A DNA stretch of 34,253 nucleotides from Clostridia bacterium (lineage in GTDB: Bacteria > Bacillota > Clostridia > Oscillospirales > CAG-272). Location of the stretch: contig JAFPWV010000144.1 of assembly GCA_017412675.1 (NCBI GenBank), forward strand, positions 1-34,253, in the 5' to 3' direction. The notes beneath the pieces were generated by a model. That model saw nothing but the letters and a program-made list of their open reading frames with translations. It was not told the DNA's origin and ran no database searches. Position numbers and translations under genes: made by a program. Position 1 is the stretch's first letter. Every line of letters starts with the position of its first letter. Shown here one piece after another: positions 5,479 through 13,564 of the stretch.

Positions 5479-8349
5479 ATGAAGAAACTTCTCACATTGG
5501 TCCTTGCCGCCTTCATCGTGGCCGCGCTGGCGATCAGCGTATCCGCGAATGCCGGCACGGGCTACACCATCACGGCTGCCCGCGGTACGCCGACGGTCGA
5601 CGGTGTCAAGGACGACATCTGGGATACCGCCGAAGCGCAGACGCAGGACCGTATCCGTAACGGTGAAGACACCGGCACGCACGTCACCATCCGTTTCCTG
5701 TATGATGACGAAAACCTCTATTACCTCGGCGAGGTTCCGGACTCCTCTCTCTGGACGAAAGACCTCTCTCCCGCGTCCATGACCTATCAGATGGACGGCT
5801 CGGAGATCTGCCTCTCCCTCAAGAACAGCTCCGCAGGCTCCATCGACACCGCGACGGACGCATGGGTGGGCGTGACTCCCTATGCTGACTTCTATTCTTC
5901 CCAAGCCAACTGGCTCGTGGGCTCTGGCTCCGGCGTCAGTTCCGACAACGAAGAATTCGATGCGGAATTCATGGAAGTCCACACCTCCCTCGAAAACGAT
6001 CCCGAAAACGAGACCGCTTCCGTTTACTACGTGGAAGCCGTCTGGCACATCAAGGCCTACAACGAAGAGTATGCGCCGAAGGACGGCGTGAAGTACGGCT
6101 TCGAGGTCTCCTACAACGACAACGCGGAATACAACAACAGAACGATGTGCATCGGCTGGTCCGACGTCTCCGACTCCGCCTCCACCAACCCGTCCGTCTG
6201 GGGCGAAATCGTCCTCGGCGGCGAAGGCGCTGGTGAAGCTGCTCCCGAACCTGCCAACTACGCGAAGGGCGCGTCTGTGGAAGTCACTTCCGTCGAACCT
6301 GACACCACCTTCACCGGCGACCTTGCCGTCGACGGCGACATGAGCACGAGATGGGCTTCCGGCTACACCGATGACGAGCAGATCACCATCGACCTCGGCA
6401 CGATCCGCCCGATCGGCTACATCGAGCTCTTCTGGGAAGCCGCTTACGCGACTGACTTCGAGATCTACACCGGTTCCTCCGCAGACAACCTCCAGGAACA
6501 CACCATCACGACCGTGACCGACAACGGCGATCAGCACAACATCTTCGAGTTCGATCCCGTGACCGCCCGTTACGTCACCATCCATTGCTCCAAGAGAGCG
6601 ACCCAGTGGGGCAACTCCCTCTTTGAAGTGATCGTCCGCAAGACCGCCGACGAGGTCGTTTCCTTCGTCGGTCCGGAAGGCTATCCGTCCTCCGGCTGCG
6701 AAGTTCCGGACGGCTCCGTCATCATCAACGGCGAACGCATCGGTCTGGAAGAAGGCTGGGGCGGAAACGCTGCTGCTGGCCGTGACGCTGCGTTCGACGG
6801 CGACATCAACACCTTCTTCGATCCGCTCGGGACCGGCGACGGCTGGGCAGGCATCGACGCGGGCGAGGAATACACCCTCACCAAGATCATGATCCACCCG
6901 AGAGACGCCCAGCTGGGCCGTTTCATGGGCGCTGAGATCGACGGCTCCAACGATCCCGACTTCGTGGACTACACGCCCATCTGGATCTCCGTGGAAGCTG
7001 CCGACGAATTCAAGTGGTACGAAATCAACGCGGAAGACTTCGACGACATCGGCTCCTTCCGTTACTACCGTTACTTCAACACCTCCAACCACGGCGACGT
7101 CGGCGATGTTGAGCTTTACGGTTATCCGACCGCCGGCGGCCCTGGCTCCGCTGCTGTGGCTGAACCCGCCGATCCGAACGCTCCCGCGATCCTCTGGGAC
7201 TTCAACGCGGACGGCGCGATGGATGCGAACATGGGCGCGAACGGCTCCAACACCGTGAGCTGGACCGCTGACAAGGACGACGCGGGCAACGAGTACTACA
7301 CGTTCACCACGTCCGGCGCAGACCCGTACGTCTCCGTCGACCTCTCTGCCGACGACGTCTCCCAGGTCGTCTGGGCGAAGGCCAGAGTGAAGAACTCCGG
7401 TCCGGCGACTGCGATCGAGCTCTTCGGTCACACCGACGGCCGCGGCCTCACCGGCTCCGAGTGTACGCACATCAATGTCGGCACCGACGGCGAATGGCAC
7501 ACCTACATCATCTACATCCCCGATGAAAACGTGACCACGGTCAACGCTTACAAGGATCCTCAGTACGCGATCACCGAGCCCTACTGGGCAGGCACGGTCG
7601 ACTGGATCCGCCTCGACCCGATGTGGCAGGAAGGCGATGATGGCAACGACGCGGGCGGCTCCATGAACGACGGCGACCAGATCATGATCGACTACGTCGC
7701 GTTCTTCTCCAGCGAAGAAGCGGCCAAGGCGTTCCGTTCCGAGCTCGACAGCGAATATGTTCCCTCGAAGGGCTTTGCCTCCGCAGAGGAAGCCGCTGCC
7801 GGCAAGAACGTCATCACCGGCTACGAATTCGTCTCCGGCACGAACGGCTTCGGCGGTGAAGGCCCGGAGAACCTCTGGGACGGCGAGACCTCCACGAAGT
7901 TCTGCACGAACGAATTCCCGGTCGAATCCATTGCGAAGCTCGACGGCGTCTATGACATCACCGGCTTCACCATGGCGACGGCAAACGACAACAAGGATTA
8001 CAACGGCAGATCCCCGAGCGACTGGACGATCTCCGTCTCCGCGGACGGCGAGAACTGGACCGAGCTCGCGAAGGGTGACGACAGCTTCTTCGAGGAGACC
8101 AACTTCACCTACTATGCAGGCGAAGGCACAGCCTCCGGCGTCACCTACGTGAAGTTCAACGCGACGACCACCCCGGCCAACCTCTTCCAGGTTTCCGAAG
8201 TGACCCTGTTCGGCGATAAGACCGCAGACGTCACCGAAGAGCTGACCACCAAGGAAGAAGCTCCGAACACGTTCGACTTCGGCGTCGTTGCTGCGATCGC
8301 GGCCGTGATCTCCCTCGGCGGCTTCGCTGTGGCGAAGAAGAAGCACTAA
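5479..8349 (+). CDS. Secreted multi-domain carbohydrate-binding surface protein with C-terminal membrane anchor
   Basis: A 956-aa protein. Residues 1-25 are a signal peptide (cleavage after SANA). Residues 30-247 look like a CBM9/DOMON-type domain (TPTVDGVKDDIWDTAE start, then DDENLYYLGEV). Three F5/8-type C (discoidin/CBM32-like) domains appear at about 260-388 (LAVDGDMSTRWAS, then ITIDLG), 410-549 (AAFDGDINTFFDP) and 778-912 (NLWDGETSTKFCT). A jelly-roll-like domain lies at 570-745. After a short acidic linker comes APNTFD (928-933), a hydrophobic helix (934-951) and KKKH. No catalytic domain is visible, so it probably binds glycans at the cell surface. A TTG at 5473 could extend it by two residues, but the ATG has the ribosome site. 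Arg codons are CGT, CGC and AGA with no CGG, unlike the neighbours. Confidence 0.85.
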   Translation: MKKLLTLVLAAFIVAALAISVSANAGTGYTITAARGTPTVDGVKDDIWDTAEAQTQDRIRNGEDTGTHVTIRFLYDDENLYYLGEVPDSSLWTKDLSPASMTYQMDGSEICLSLKNSSAGSIDTATDAWVGVTPYADFYSSQANWLVGSGSGVSSDNEEFDAEFMEVHTSLENDPENETASVYYVEAVWHIKAYNEEYAPKDGVKYGFEVSYNDNAEYNNRTMCIGWSDVSDSASTNPSVWGEIVLGGEGAGEAAPEPANYAKGASVEVTSVEPDTTFTGDLAVDGDMSTRWASGYTDDEQITIDLGTIRPIGYIELFWEAAYATDFEIYTGSSADNLQEHTITTVTDNGDQHNIFEFDPVTARYVTIHCSKRATQWGNSLFEVIVRKTADEVVSFVGPEGYPSSGCEVPDGSVIINGERIGLEEGWGGNAAAGRDAAFDGDINTFFDPLGTGDGWAGIDAGEEYTLTKIMIHPRDAQLGRFMGAEIDGSNDPDFVDYTPIWISVEAADEFKWYEINAEDFDDIGSFRYYRYFNTSNHGDVGDVELYGYPTAGGPGSAAVAEPADPNAPAILWDFNADGAMDANMGANGSNTVSWTADKDDAGNEYYTFTTSGADPYVSVDLSADDVSQVVWAKARVKNSGPATAIELFGHTDGRGLTGSECTHINVGTDGEWHTYIIYIPDENVTTVNAYKDPQYAITEPYWAGTVDWIRLDPMWQEGDDGNDAGGSMNDGDQIMIDYVAFFSSEEAAKAFRSELDSEYVPSKGFASAEEAAAGKNVITGYEFVSGTNGFGGEGPENLWDGETSTKFCTNEFPVESIAKLDGVYDITGFTMATANDNKDYNGRSPSDWTISVSADGENWTELAKGDDSFFEETNFTYYAGEGTASGVTYVKFNATTTPANLFQVSEVTLFGDKTADVTEELTTKEEAPNTFDFGVVAAIAAVISLGGFAVAKKKH

Positions 8350-8385
8350 ACGAACATCCGCTGCATCATCCATACAGCAGACGCG

Positions 8386-8413
8386 AAAAGGCTGTCCTTC
8401 GGGACAGTCTTTT
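8386..8413 (+). terminator. Terminator of the surface protein gene
   Basis: A 12-bp stem (8386-8397 with 8402-8413, one G-U pair) capped by a C(TTCG)G tetraloop, with an A-rich left and T-rich right side. It is symmetrical, so it could work in both directions. Confidence 0.92.
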
Positions 8414-8482
8414 CATGTTGGGAAGCGAACGGACGAACCACGTCCCGCCTGTGAACAAAATGTAAATTCCGCAGCGCGCCAC

Positions 8483-8511
8483 TTGACTTTTTCTCCCGGA
8501 TTGCATACAAT
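8483..8511 (+). promoter_or_regulatory. Promoter of the CDF transporter gene
   Basis: -35 TTGACT (8483-8488), 17-bp spacer, -10 TACAAT (8506-8511). Confidence 0.8.
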
Positions 8512-8549
8512 TTTCCGACAAGCATCATCGTTTCAATGGGAGGAAGAAC

Positions 8550-9650
8550 ATGGACAGAAGCGGAAAAATCGTCCGCGTCAGCATCATCGGCATCGCAGCC
8601 AACATCGTCCTCGCGGCCTTCAAGGCGGCGGTCGGGCTGATCTCCGGCTCCATCGCCATCGTGCTCGACGCCGTCAACAATCTCAGCGACGCGTTCTCCT
8701 CCGTCGTCACCATCGTCGGGACGAAGCTGGCGACCAAACCGGCGGATCGCAAGCATCCCTACGGCCACGGGCGCGTGGAATACATCACGTCGGTCATCAT
8801 CGCGGTGATCGTTCTGCTCGCGGGCGTGACGGCATTCCGCGAGGCGATCGACGCCATCCTGCACCCGGAAGCCGCGTCCTATTCGATCCCGATGCTCCTC
8901 ATCGTCGCCGCAGCCGTCGCGGTCAAATTCCTGCTCGGGCGGTATGTGAAGGCGAAGGGCGCCGAGCTCCATTCCGAATCCCTCGTCGCCTCCGGCACGG
9001 ACGCCTTCTTCGACGCCGCCGTCTCCTCCACGACACTCGCGGGCGCGCTTGTCAGCCTCCTCTTCCATTGGAACATCGAAGGCTGGCTCGGCGTCCTGAT
9101 CTCCGTCTTCATCGTGAAGGCGGGCGTGGAGATCCTCATGGACGCCCTCTCGAGCATCATCGGGACGCGCGCGGAGGAGGATCTGTCGTCCGCGATCCGG
9201 GCAAAAATCAACGCGACCGAGGGCGTGCTCGGCACCTACGATCTGATCTTGCACCACTACGGACCGGAGAAGATCATCGGCTCCGCGCACATCGAGGTCC
9301 CCGACGAGCTGCGGGCCCGCGAGATCCATATCCTGACCCGCCGCATCACCGAGGAGATCTACCGGGAATTCGGCATCCTCCTCACGGTCGGCATCTACGC
9401 GGCCAACAACGACGATCCCGCGATCTCCGCGATCCGGAAGGATGTGGAATCGGCCGCGCTGAAGCACCCGGAGATCCTCGGGACGCACGGGTTCTACGTC
9501 GACGAGGAGGCCAGGCGCGTGAGCGTCGATCTATTGATGGACTTCGGCGCGGACACGAAGGAGATCTACCGAACCTTCTGCGAGGAGCTCTCCGCCATGC
9601 ACCCGGACTACCGCTTCGACGTCATCCTCGACAGCGATTTCAGCGACTGA
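8550..9650 (+). CDS. Cation diffusion facilitator family transporter, probable Mn2+ exporter
   Basis: A 366-aa inner-membrane antiporter with an N-terminal six-helix domain (to about residue 205) and a long cytoplasmic C-terminal part. The family motif HPYGHGRVEY is at 69-78. The metal site is readable: N43 and D47 in helix 2 (AVNNLSDAF) and D151 and D155 in helix 5 (GTDAFFDAA). This Asn-Asp-Asp-Asp set is that of the Mn-exporting MntE/MneP branch; Zn/Fe members use DDHD or DDDD. About 160 residues after the membrane domain is longer than in FieF and could hold a second regulatory ferredoxin-like domain. GGGAGGA lies five bases before the ATG. It is monocistronic between its own promoter and terminator. 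Confidence 0.9.
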   Translation: MDRSGKIVRVSIIGIAANIVLAAFKAAVGLISGSIAIVLDAVNNLSDAFSSVVTIVGTKLATKPADRKHPYGHGRVEYITSVIIAVIVLLAGVTAFREAIDAILHPEAASYSIPMLLIVAAAVAVKFLLGRYVKAKGAELHSESLVASGTDAFFDAAVSSTTLAGALVSLLFHWNIEGWLGVLISVFIVKAGVEILMDALSSIIGTRAEEDLSSAIRAKINATEGVLGTYDLILHHYGPEKIIGSAHIEVPDELRAREIHILTRRITEEIYREFGILLTVGIYAANNDDPAISAIRKDVESAALKHPEILGTHGFYVDEEARRVSVDLLMDFGADTKEIYRTFCEELSAMHPDYRFDVILDSDFSD

Positions 9651-9674
9651 GGGTGGACTGGGGGCAAAAGAAGG

Positions 9675-9726
9675 TGCTGTCGCATTCATCCCGGAAATGG
9701 AGATATGCGACAGGCATTTTCGTTTT
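9675..9726 (+). terminator. Terminator of the CDF gene (repeat-type hairpin)
   Basis: A 9-bp stem (CTGTCGCAT 9677-9685 with ATGCGACAG 9705-9713), extended by two pairs across a bulged G, followed by TTTT-CG-TTTT. The loop sequence is similar to that of the hairpin at 22355-22408, suggesting a dispersed terminator repeat. Confidence 0.75.
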
Positions 9727-9790
9727 ATGCGAAAAGGCAAACCGCTTTTGAAACCGGGTTCTGGATACGGAAACGTTATCGCTGCACATT

Positions 9791-9840
9791 GTCATTCCGA
9801 GGAAGGCGTCGGGGACGCCTGACGTGGGAATCTCTCCAAA
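9791..9840 (-). repeat. Left arm of inverted hairpin repeat
   Basis: Read on the minus strand it has the outer pairs ATTCC/GGAAT (9827-9831 with 9794-9798), conserved CACGTC, and a variable inner 7-bp stem (9804-9810 with 9814-9820). The flank TCTCTCCAAA (9831-9840) is the exact complement of TTTGGAGAGA on the right arm, so the two arms form one long inverted repeat of about 50 bases each. Confidence 0.8.
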
Positions 9841-9925
9841 CCGGAAGACGGAGGCAGAAAATTGGTGACAATGTCATTGACAGAGTGTCCGTTATTGTCC
9901 CCGGTTTCCATCGTGCTCCCCAATT

Positions 9926-9975
9926 TTGGAGAGATTGCCACGTCGCGATTCTTGGGAATCGCTCCTCGCAATGAC
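9926..9975 (+). repeat. Right arm of inverted hairpin repeat
   Basis: Outer stem ATTGC (9934-9938) with GCAAT (9968-9972), conserved CACGTC, inner stem GCGATTC (9945-9951) with GAATCGC (9956-9962), loop TTGG. Same layout as 9791-9840 (inverted) and 24564-24602, but with a different inner stem sequence that still pairs. Confidence 0.85.
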
Positions 9976-10081
9976 AAGCGTAAGTTTGGTAGCAAAGACA
10001 ACCGGCACCAAGTTTGCTGTTGCGGCAGCTTCTTTTTCTCTCCCTCCGCGCGGTTTTTCCGTGAAATTCATAAATTCCCCC

Positions 10082-10110
10082 TTGTTTGCGGTCCCATTGT
10101 ATTGTATAAT
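10082..10110 (+). promoter_or_regulatory. Promoter of the MutS-like operon
   Basis: -35 TTGTTT (10082-10087), 17-bp spacer, perfect -10 TATAAT (10105-10110). Ribosome site AGGAG at 10131-10135. Confidence 0.82.
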
Positions 10111-10146
10111 ACCCGTAAACGGCGATCGACAGGAGTATTGATAAAT

Positions 10147-11775
10147 ATGGCCGAACACGAAGTTCTCGACACCTCCGACATCAGTCTGCTCTACCCCGAC
10201 GCGGACAGCCTCCGGCGTCACATGCTCGGGGAGGAGTCCGGGCGGCTCTCCTCCATCACGGCGGAACAGCTCGAGCTCTACTTCCTCATGGATCTGAAGA
10301 GCTGCGATTTCGGATCGTTTTATACCTGTGACCCCGAGGTGATCCTCTACCGGCAGGACACCTTCGAGGACCTGACCAACCACCCGGAGCTGGCGCGGAT
10401 CCTGCTCAAGATGATCCCCCTGCTCAACGACATCACGGAACTCAGACGCATGGGCTCCGATTCCGCGCAGTCCACCGAGGCGTATCTTTACAGCATCACC
10501 GAGGTCGAGCTCTACACCACCCTGCTTGATCTGCTGCGCGACGAGCTCCTTCCCCTCGCCCCGGAGCTGAAGAGCACGGCCTTCCGGCGGTTCGCGGAGC
10601 GCGTCAACACCCTGACGGGCAGCGACTATTACCGGAACCTCAACGAAGAGCTGCGCGAGCTGACCTCCCGCGTGCGCGAGATCAAGTCCGTCACGATCGG
10701 CGTCAACTTCGACTCCCAGCTCCGCGCGGACCGTGCCGGGGTGCTCTCCGTCAACAACGAATACTTCAAATCCGGCGAGCTGCTCGACAAGATGCTCCGC
10801 CTCGATTTCAAGAACGACGACAAGACCTGCATCGCGCCCCTCGTGCCCTTCCGCAAGGGACAGTCGGACAACCAGCAGATGGCCCTGCAGAACGCGTTCA
10901 ACGGCGCGATCGGGGACGTCTTCCGCTCCTCCATCAAGTCGTGGAAGCGGGTCATCCAGCACTATGTGCTCGAAAACACGGACTTCCTCATCCGCATGAT
11001 GCCGGAGATCGAGTTCGTCACGAAGGCGACCGAGCTCCTCGTCAAGCTGAAGTCCAAGAGCTGCCCGCTCTGTCACCCCGAGATCCGCCCGATGTCCGAG
11101 AAGGCGTTCGACGCGAAGGGGCTGTGCAACCCGATCGTCGCGGTCAAACTCGACTCCCCGGTCGTGCCGAACGATTTCGTCTTCGACGACGAGGGCATGA
11201 TTTTCGTGCTCACGGGTCCGAACCGCGGCGGCAAATCGGTCATCACCTGCGCCGTCGGCATCGCGTTCGTCATGGCCCAGCTCGGGCTTCCGGTCTGCGC
11301 GGACTCCTGCGTCATCAGCCCGTGCGACGAGATCTTCACCCACTTCCCCACCGGCAGCGAGGACACCATCGACAAGGGACGCCTCGGCGAAGAGTGCGCG
11401 CGGCTCGCGACGATCTTTGAAGCGGTCACCGAGGACAGCCTCGTCCTCCTCGACGAATCCCTCTCCTCGACGGGCTCCTTCGAGGGCGCGTACATCGCCG
11501 CGGAGGTGCTCCAGGGCTTCTCGATGGTGAAGTGCCGCGGGATCTTCTCCACCCACCTGCACGATCTGGCGGCGTCGGTGGATTCCATCAACGAAACCTG
11601 TCTCCCGAAGGGCGGCGTGCGGATCGACAACCTCGTGGCGGCCATCGAAAAGGGCTCCCGCAGCTTCAAGATCCTGCGCGAACGTCCCGACGGCAAGTCC
11701 TACGCCCGCGACATCGCGGAAAAATACGGTCTGTCGATCGACAAGATCATGGAAAAAGTGAGGAAGAATCAATGA
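10147..11775 (+). CDS. MutS-like (domain V) DNA-repair-type ATPase of unknown role
   Basis: A 542-aa protein. The C-terminal 190 residues are a MutS-type ABC ATPase: Walker A GPNRGGKS (357-364), Walker B SLVLLDES (431-438), a signature-like STGSFEGAY, and the STHLHDLA switch His. The N-terminal 340 residues are mostly helical, like the MutS core/lever region (residues 30-120 then a clamp-like stretch), but the mismatch-recognition domain with its Phe-x-Glu motif is absent, so it is not a canonical MutS1; MutS2 is also excluded by the missing Smr domain. A CPLCH motif sits near residue 307. It overlaps the Lrp gene by ATGA. The start is the ATG with AGGAG eleven bases upstream; the in-frame TTG at 10138 is too near the site. 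Confidence 0.85.
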   Translation: MAEHEVLDTSDISLLYPDADSLRRHMLGEESGRLSSITAEQLELYFLMDLKSCDFGSFYTCDPEVILYRQDTFEDLTNHPELARILLKMIPLLNDITELRRMGSDSAQSTEAYLYSITEVELYTTLLDLLRDELLPLAPELKSTAFRRFAERVNTLTGSDYYRNLNEELRELTSRVREIKSVTIGVNFDSQLRADRAGVLSVNNEYFKSGELLDKMLRLDFKNDDKTCIAPLVPFRKGQSDNQQMALQNAFNGAIGDVFRSSIKSWKRVIQHYVLENTDFLIRMMPEIEFVTKATELLVKLKSKSCPLCHPEIRPMSEKAFDAKGLCNPIVAVKLDSPVVPNDFVFDDEGMIFVLTGPNRGGKSVITCAVGIAFVMAQLGLPVCADSCVISPCDEIFTHFPTGSEDTIDKGRLGEECARLATIFEAVTEDSLVLLDESLSSTGSFEGAYIAAEVLQGFSMVKCRGIFSTHLHDLAASVDSINETCLPKGGVRIDNLVAAIEKGSRSFKILRERPDGKSYARDIAEKYGLSIDKIMEKVRKNQ

Positions 11776-12248
11776 ACGAACTTTTGAAACTGCTCGAAAA
11801 CGACGCCCGGCTCTCCCCGGAAGCGCTCGCCCTCATGCTCGACAAGGAAACCGGCGACATCAAGAAGATGATCGAAGACTACGAGCGCGAAGGCGTCATC
11901 GTCGGCTATCACACCATGATCGACTGGGACAAGACCGACCGCGAATACGTCACCGCGATGATCGAGCTCAAAACCAGCCCCCAGCGCGACCACGGCTACG
12001 ACGCCATCGCGCAGAAAATCTACAACTATCCCGAAGTGGAGACGCTCTACCTCATGTCCGGCGGCTTCGATCTCGCGGTCTTCATCAAGGGCCGCACCAT
12101 GCGCGAGGTGGCCTTCTTCGTGGCGGAGAAGCTCGCGACCCTCGAGGACGTGGTTTCCACCGCGACGCACTTTGTCCTCCGCAAATACAAGGACAACAAC
12201 GTCGTCTACGGCGCGGCTCCGGTTGACGAGAGGGGCAACGAATTCTGA
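11772..12248 (+). CDS. Lrp/AsnC-family transcriptional regulator
   Basis: A 158-aa protein with an N-terminal winged HTH (residues 1-50, LSPEALALMLDKETGDIKKMIEDYE) and a RAM/AsnC ligand-binding domain (about 60-145, with the YLMSGGFDLAVFI strand that lines the amino-acid pocket). Members sense amino acids and usually control amino-acid metabolism. Here it overlaps the ATPase gene by four bases and the aminotransferase gene by one (TGATG), so all three are one translationally coupled unit. The aminotransferase is the likely regulated partner; its substrate amino acid is probably the effector (inference). GAGG lies nine bases before the ATG. Confidence 0.88.
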   Translation: MNELLKLLENDARLSPEALALMLDKETGDIKKMIEDYEREGVIVGYHTMIDWDKTDREYVTAMIELKTSPQRDHGYDAIAQKIYNYPEVETLYLMSGGFDLAVFIKGRTMREVAFFVAEKLATLEDVVSTATHFVLRKYKDNNVVYGAAPVDERGNEF

Positions 12249-13411
12249 TGGATTACGAGAGAATTCTGTCCCGCACGGCACAGGAAATCAAGCCGTCCGG
12301 CATCCGGAAGTTCTTCGATCTTCTCGGCGACATGAAGGACGTCATCGCCCTGACGGTGGGGCAGCCGGATTTCGTCACGCCGTGGCACATCCGCGTCTCC
12401 GCCATCGAATCGCTCGAACGTGGCAGGACGTATTACACCTCGAACAGCGGCACGCTCGAGCTGCGCCGGGAGATCGCGGCCTACACCGAACGGCGCTTCG
12501 GGATGACGTACGATCCGGCGGACGAGATCATCGTCACGGTCGGCGGGAGCGAGGCCATCGACATTGCGATGCGCGCGATCGTCAATCCGGGCGACGAGGT
12601 GATCGTTCCCCAGCCCTCGTTCGTCTGCTACGGCCCCATCGCAAGCCTCGCAGGCGGAACGCCCGTCTTCCTCGAAACGAAGGAGGCGGACCGCTTCAAG
12701 CTCACCCCCGAGGCGCTCAGGGCCGCGATCACGCCGAAGACCAAGCTGCTCGTGCTCCCCTTCCCGAACAACCCGACCGGCGCGATCATGACGTGGGAGG
12801 ATCTCGAGGGGATCGCGGACGTGCTGCGCGGCACGGACATCATGGTCCTCTCCGACGAGATCTACTGCGAGCTCACCTATGGGCGGGATCACGTCTCCAT
12901 CGCTTCCCTCGACGGGATGCGGGAGCGCACGGTCGTCGTCGACGGCTTCTCGAAGACCTACGCGATGACCGGATGGCGCATGGGCTATACGCTCGCGCCG
13001 CGGGAGATCACGAAGCACATGCTGAAGATCCACCAGTATGCGATCATGTGCGCGCCGACGGCCTCCCAGTTCGCGGCGCTCGAAGCGCTCCGCAACGGGG
13101 ACGAGGACGTCGCGATGATGCGCGCGGAATACAACCGGCGGCGTCGTTACCTCGTCGGCGGGCTGCGCGGCATGGGGATCGACTGCTTCCAGCCGGAAGG
13201 CGCGTTCTACGTCTATCCGAACATCTCCCGCTTCGGGCTGTCCTCCGAGGAATTCTGCCAGAAGCTCCTCTACGAAGGCGGCGTCGCGATCGTTCCCGGC
13301 ACGGCGTTCGGCGACTGCGGCGAAGGCTTCGCGCGGATCTCCTACGCCTACTCGGTGGAGCACATCGCGAAGGCGCTCGACCGGATCGAGAAATTCATCA
13401 ACACGCTCTGA
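12248..13411 (+). CDS. Class I/II PLP-dependent aminotransferase
   Basis: A 387-aa fold-type I enzyme. Visible features are the substrate-side VGQPDFVTP (37-45), PFPNNPTG (171-178), DEIYCEL (203-209) and the PLP lysine K236 in GFSKTYAMTGWRMGY, with the phosphate-binding Arg in WRMGY. It moves an amino group from an amino acid to a 2-oxo acid in the cytoplasm. This aspartate/aromatic aminotransferase-like subgroup is often encoded beside an Lrp regulator in Clostridia, as here, and candidates include aromatic or branched substrates; the sequence does not fix which. Translation is probably coupled through TGATG. A terminator follows 26 bases on. Confidence 0.92.
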   Translation: MDYERILSRTAQEIKPSGIRKFFDLLGDMKDVIALTVGQPDFVTPWHIRVSAIESLERGRTYYTSNSGTLELRREIAAYTERRFGMTYDPADEIIVTVGGSEAIDIAMRAIVNPGDEVIVPQPSFVCYGPIASLAGGTPVFLETKEADRFKLTPEALRAAITPKTKLLVLPFPNNPTGAIMTWEDLEGIADVLRGTDIMVLSDEIYCELTYGRDHVSIASLDGMRERTVVVDGFSKTYAMTGWRMGYTLAPREITKHMLKIHQYAIMCAPTASQFAALEALRNGDEDVAMMRAEYNRRRRYLVGGLRGMGIDCFQPEGAFYVYPNISRFGLSSEEFCQKLLYEGGVAIVPGTAFGDCGEGFARISYAYSVEHIAKALDRIEKFINTL

Positions 13412-13436
13412 GGAGCTGCCGGGCCGGTGATTTCGC

Positions 13437-13466
13437 CGGGAAACGAGGCAAAAATTCCCGTTTTTT
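13437..13466 (+). terminator. Terminator of the MutS-like/Lrp/aminotransferase operon
   Basis: Stem CGGGAA (13437-13442) with TTCCCG (13455-13460), 12-base loop, six T residues. Confidence 0.82.
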
Positions 13467-13490
13467 GTACGGAAAAATGCGTTTCTCCTA

Positions 13491-13519
13491 TTGCAATCCG
13501 GAAAAGAATGTGATATAAT
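13491..13519 (+). promoter_or_regulatory. Promoter of rpmB
   Basis: -35 TTGCAA (13491-13496), 17-bp spacer, perfect -10 TATAAT (13514-13519) with extended TGA. Ribosome site GGAGGTG at 13550-13556. Confidence 0.88.
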
Positions 13520-13564
13520 ACTGCTGTTGACTTGGTAATACCCATGGATGGAGGTGTATCGAAC

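Larger units (their letters stand above)
9651..10146. other. Non-coding interval of about 500 bases
   Basis: No gene is supported here. It holds the CDF terminator, a large inverted pair of hairpin repeats (9791-9840 and 9926-9975), a T-rich stretch and the promoter of the next gene. Short open frames across it have no ribosome sites and run through the repeats. Confidence 0.7.

Noticed and set aside
5431-8373. A 980-codon open frame on the minus strand
   Set aside because: It lies entirely opposite the surface protein gene. The frame stays open because of GC-rich third positions; it has no ribosome site, has low-complexity Val/Arg/Gly content and no motifs.
9705-9974. Short open frames in the 9.7-10.0 kb gap
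   Set aside because: They read through the terminator and the hairpin repeats and lack ribosome sites.
9892-11772. Long minus-strand open frame opposite the MutS-like ATPase (similar ones lie opposite the aminotransferase, both ABC genes, GH43, FeoB and dipeptidase genes)
   Set aside because: All are mirror frames of well-supported genes, rich in Arg, Asp and Gly, without start signals or family motifs.
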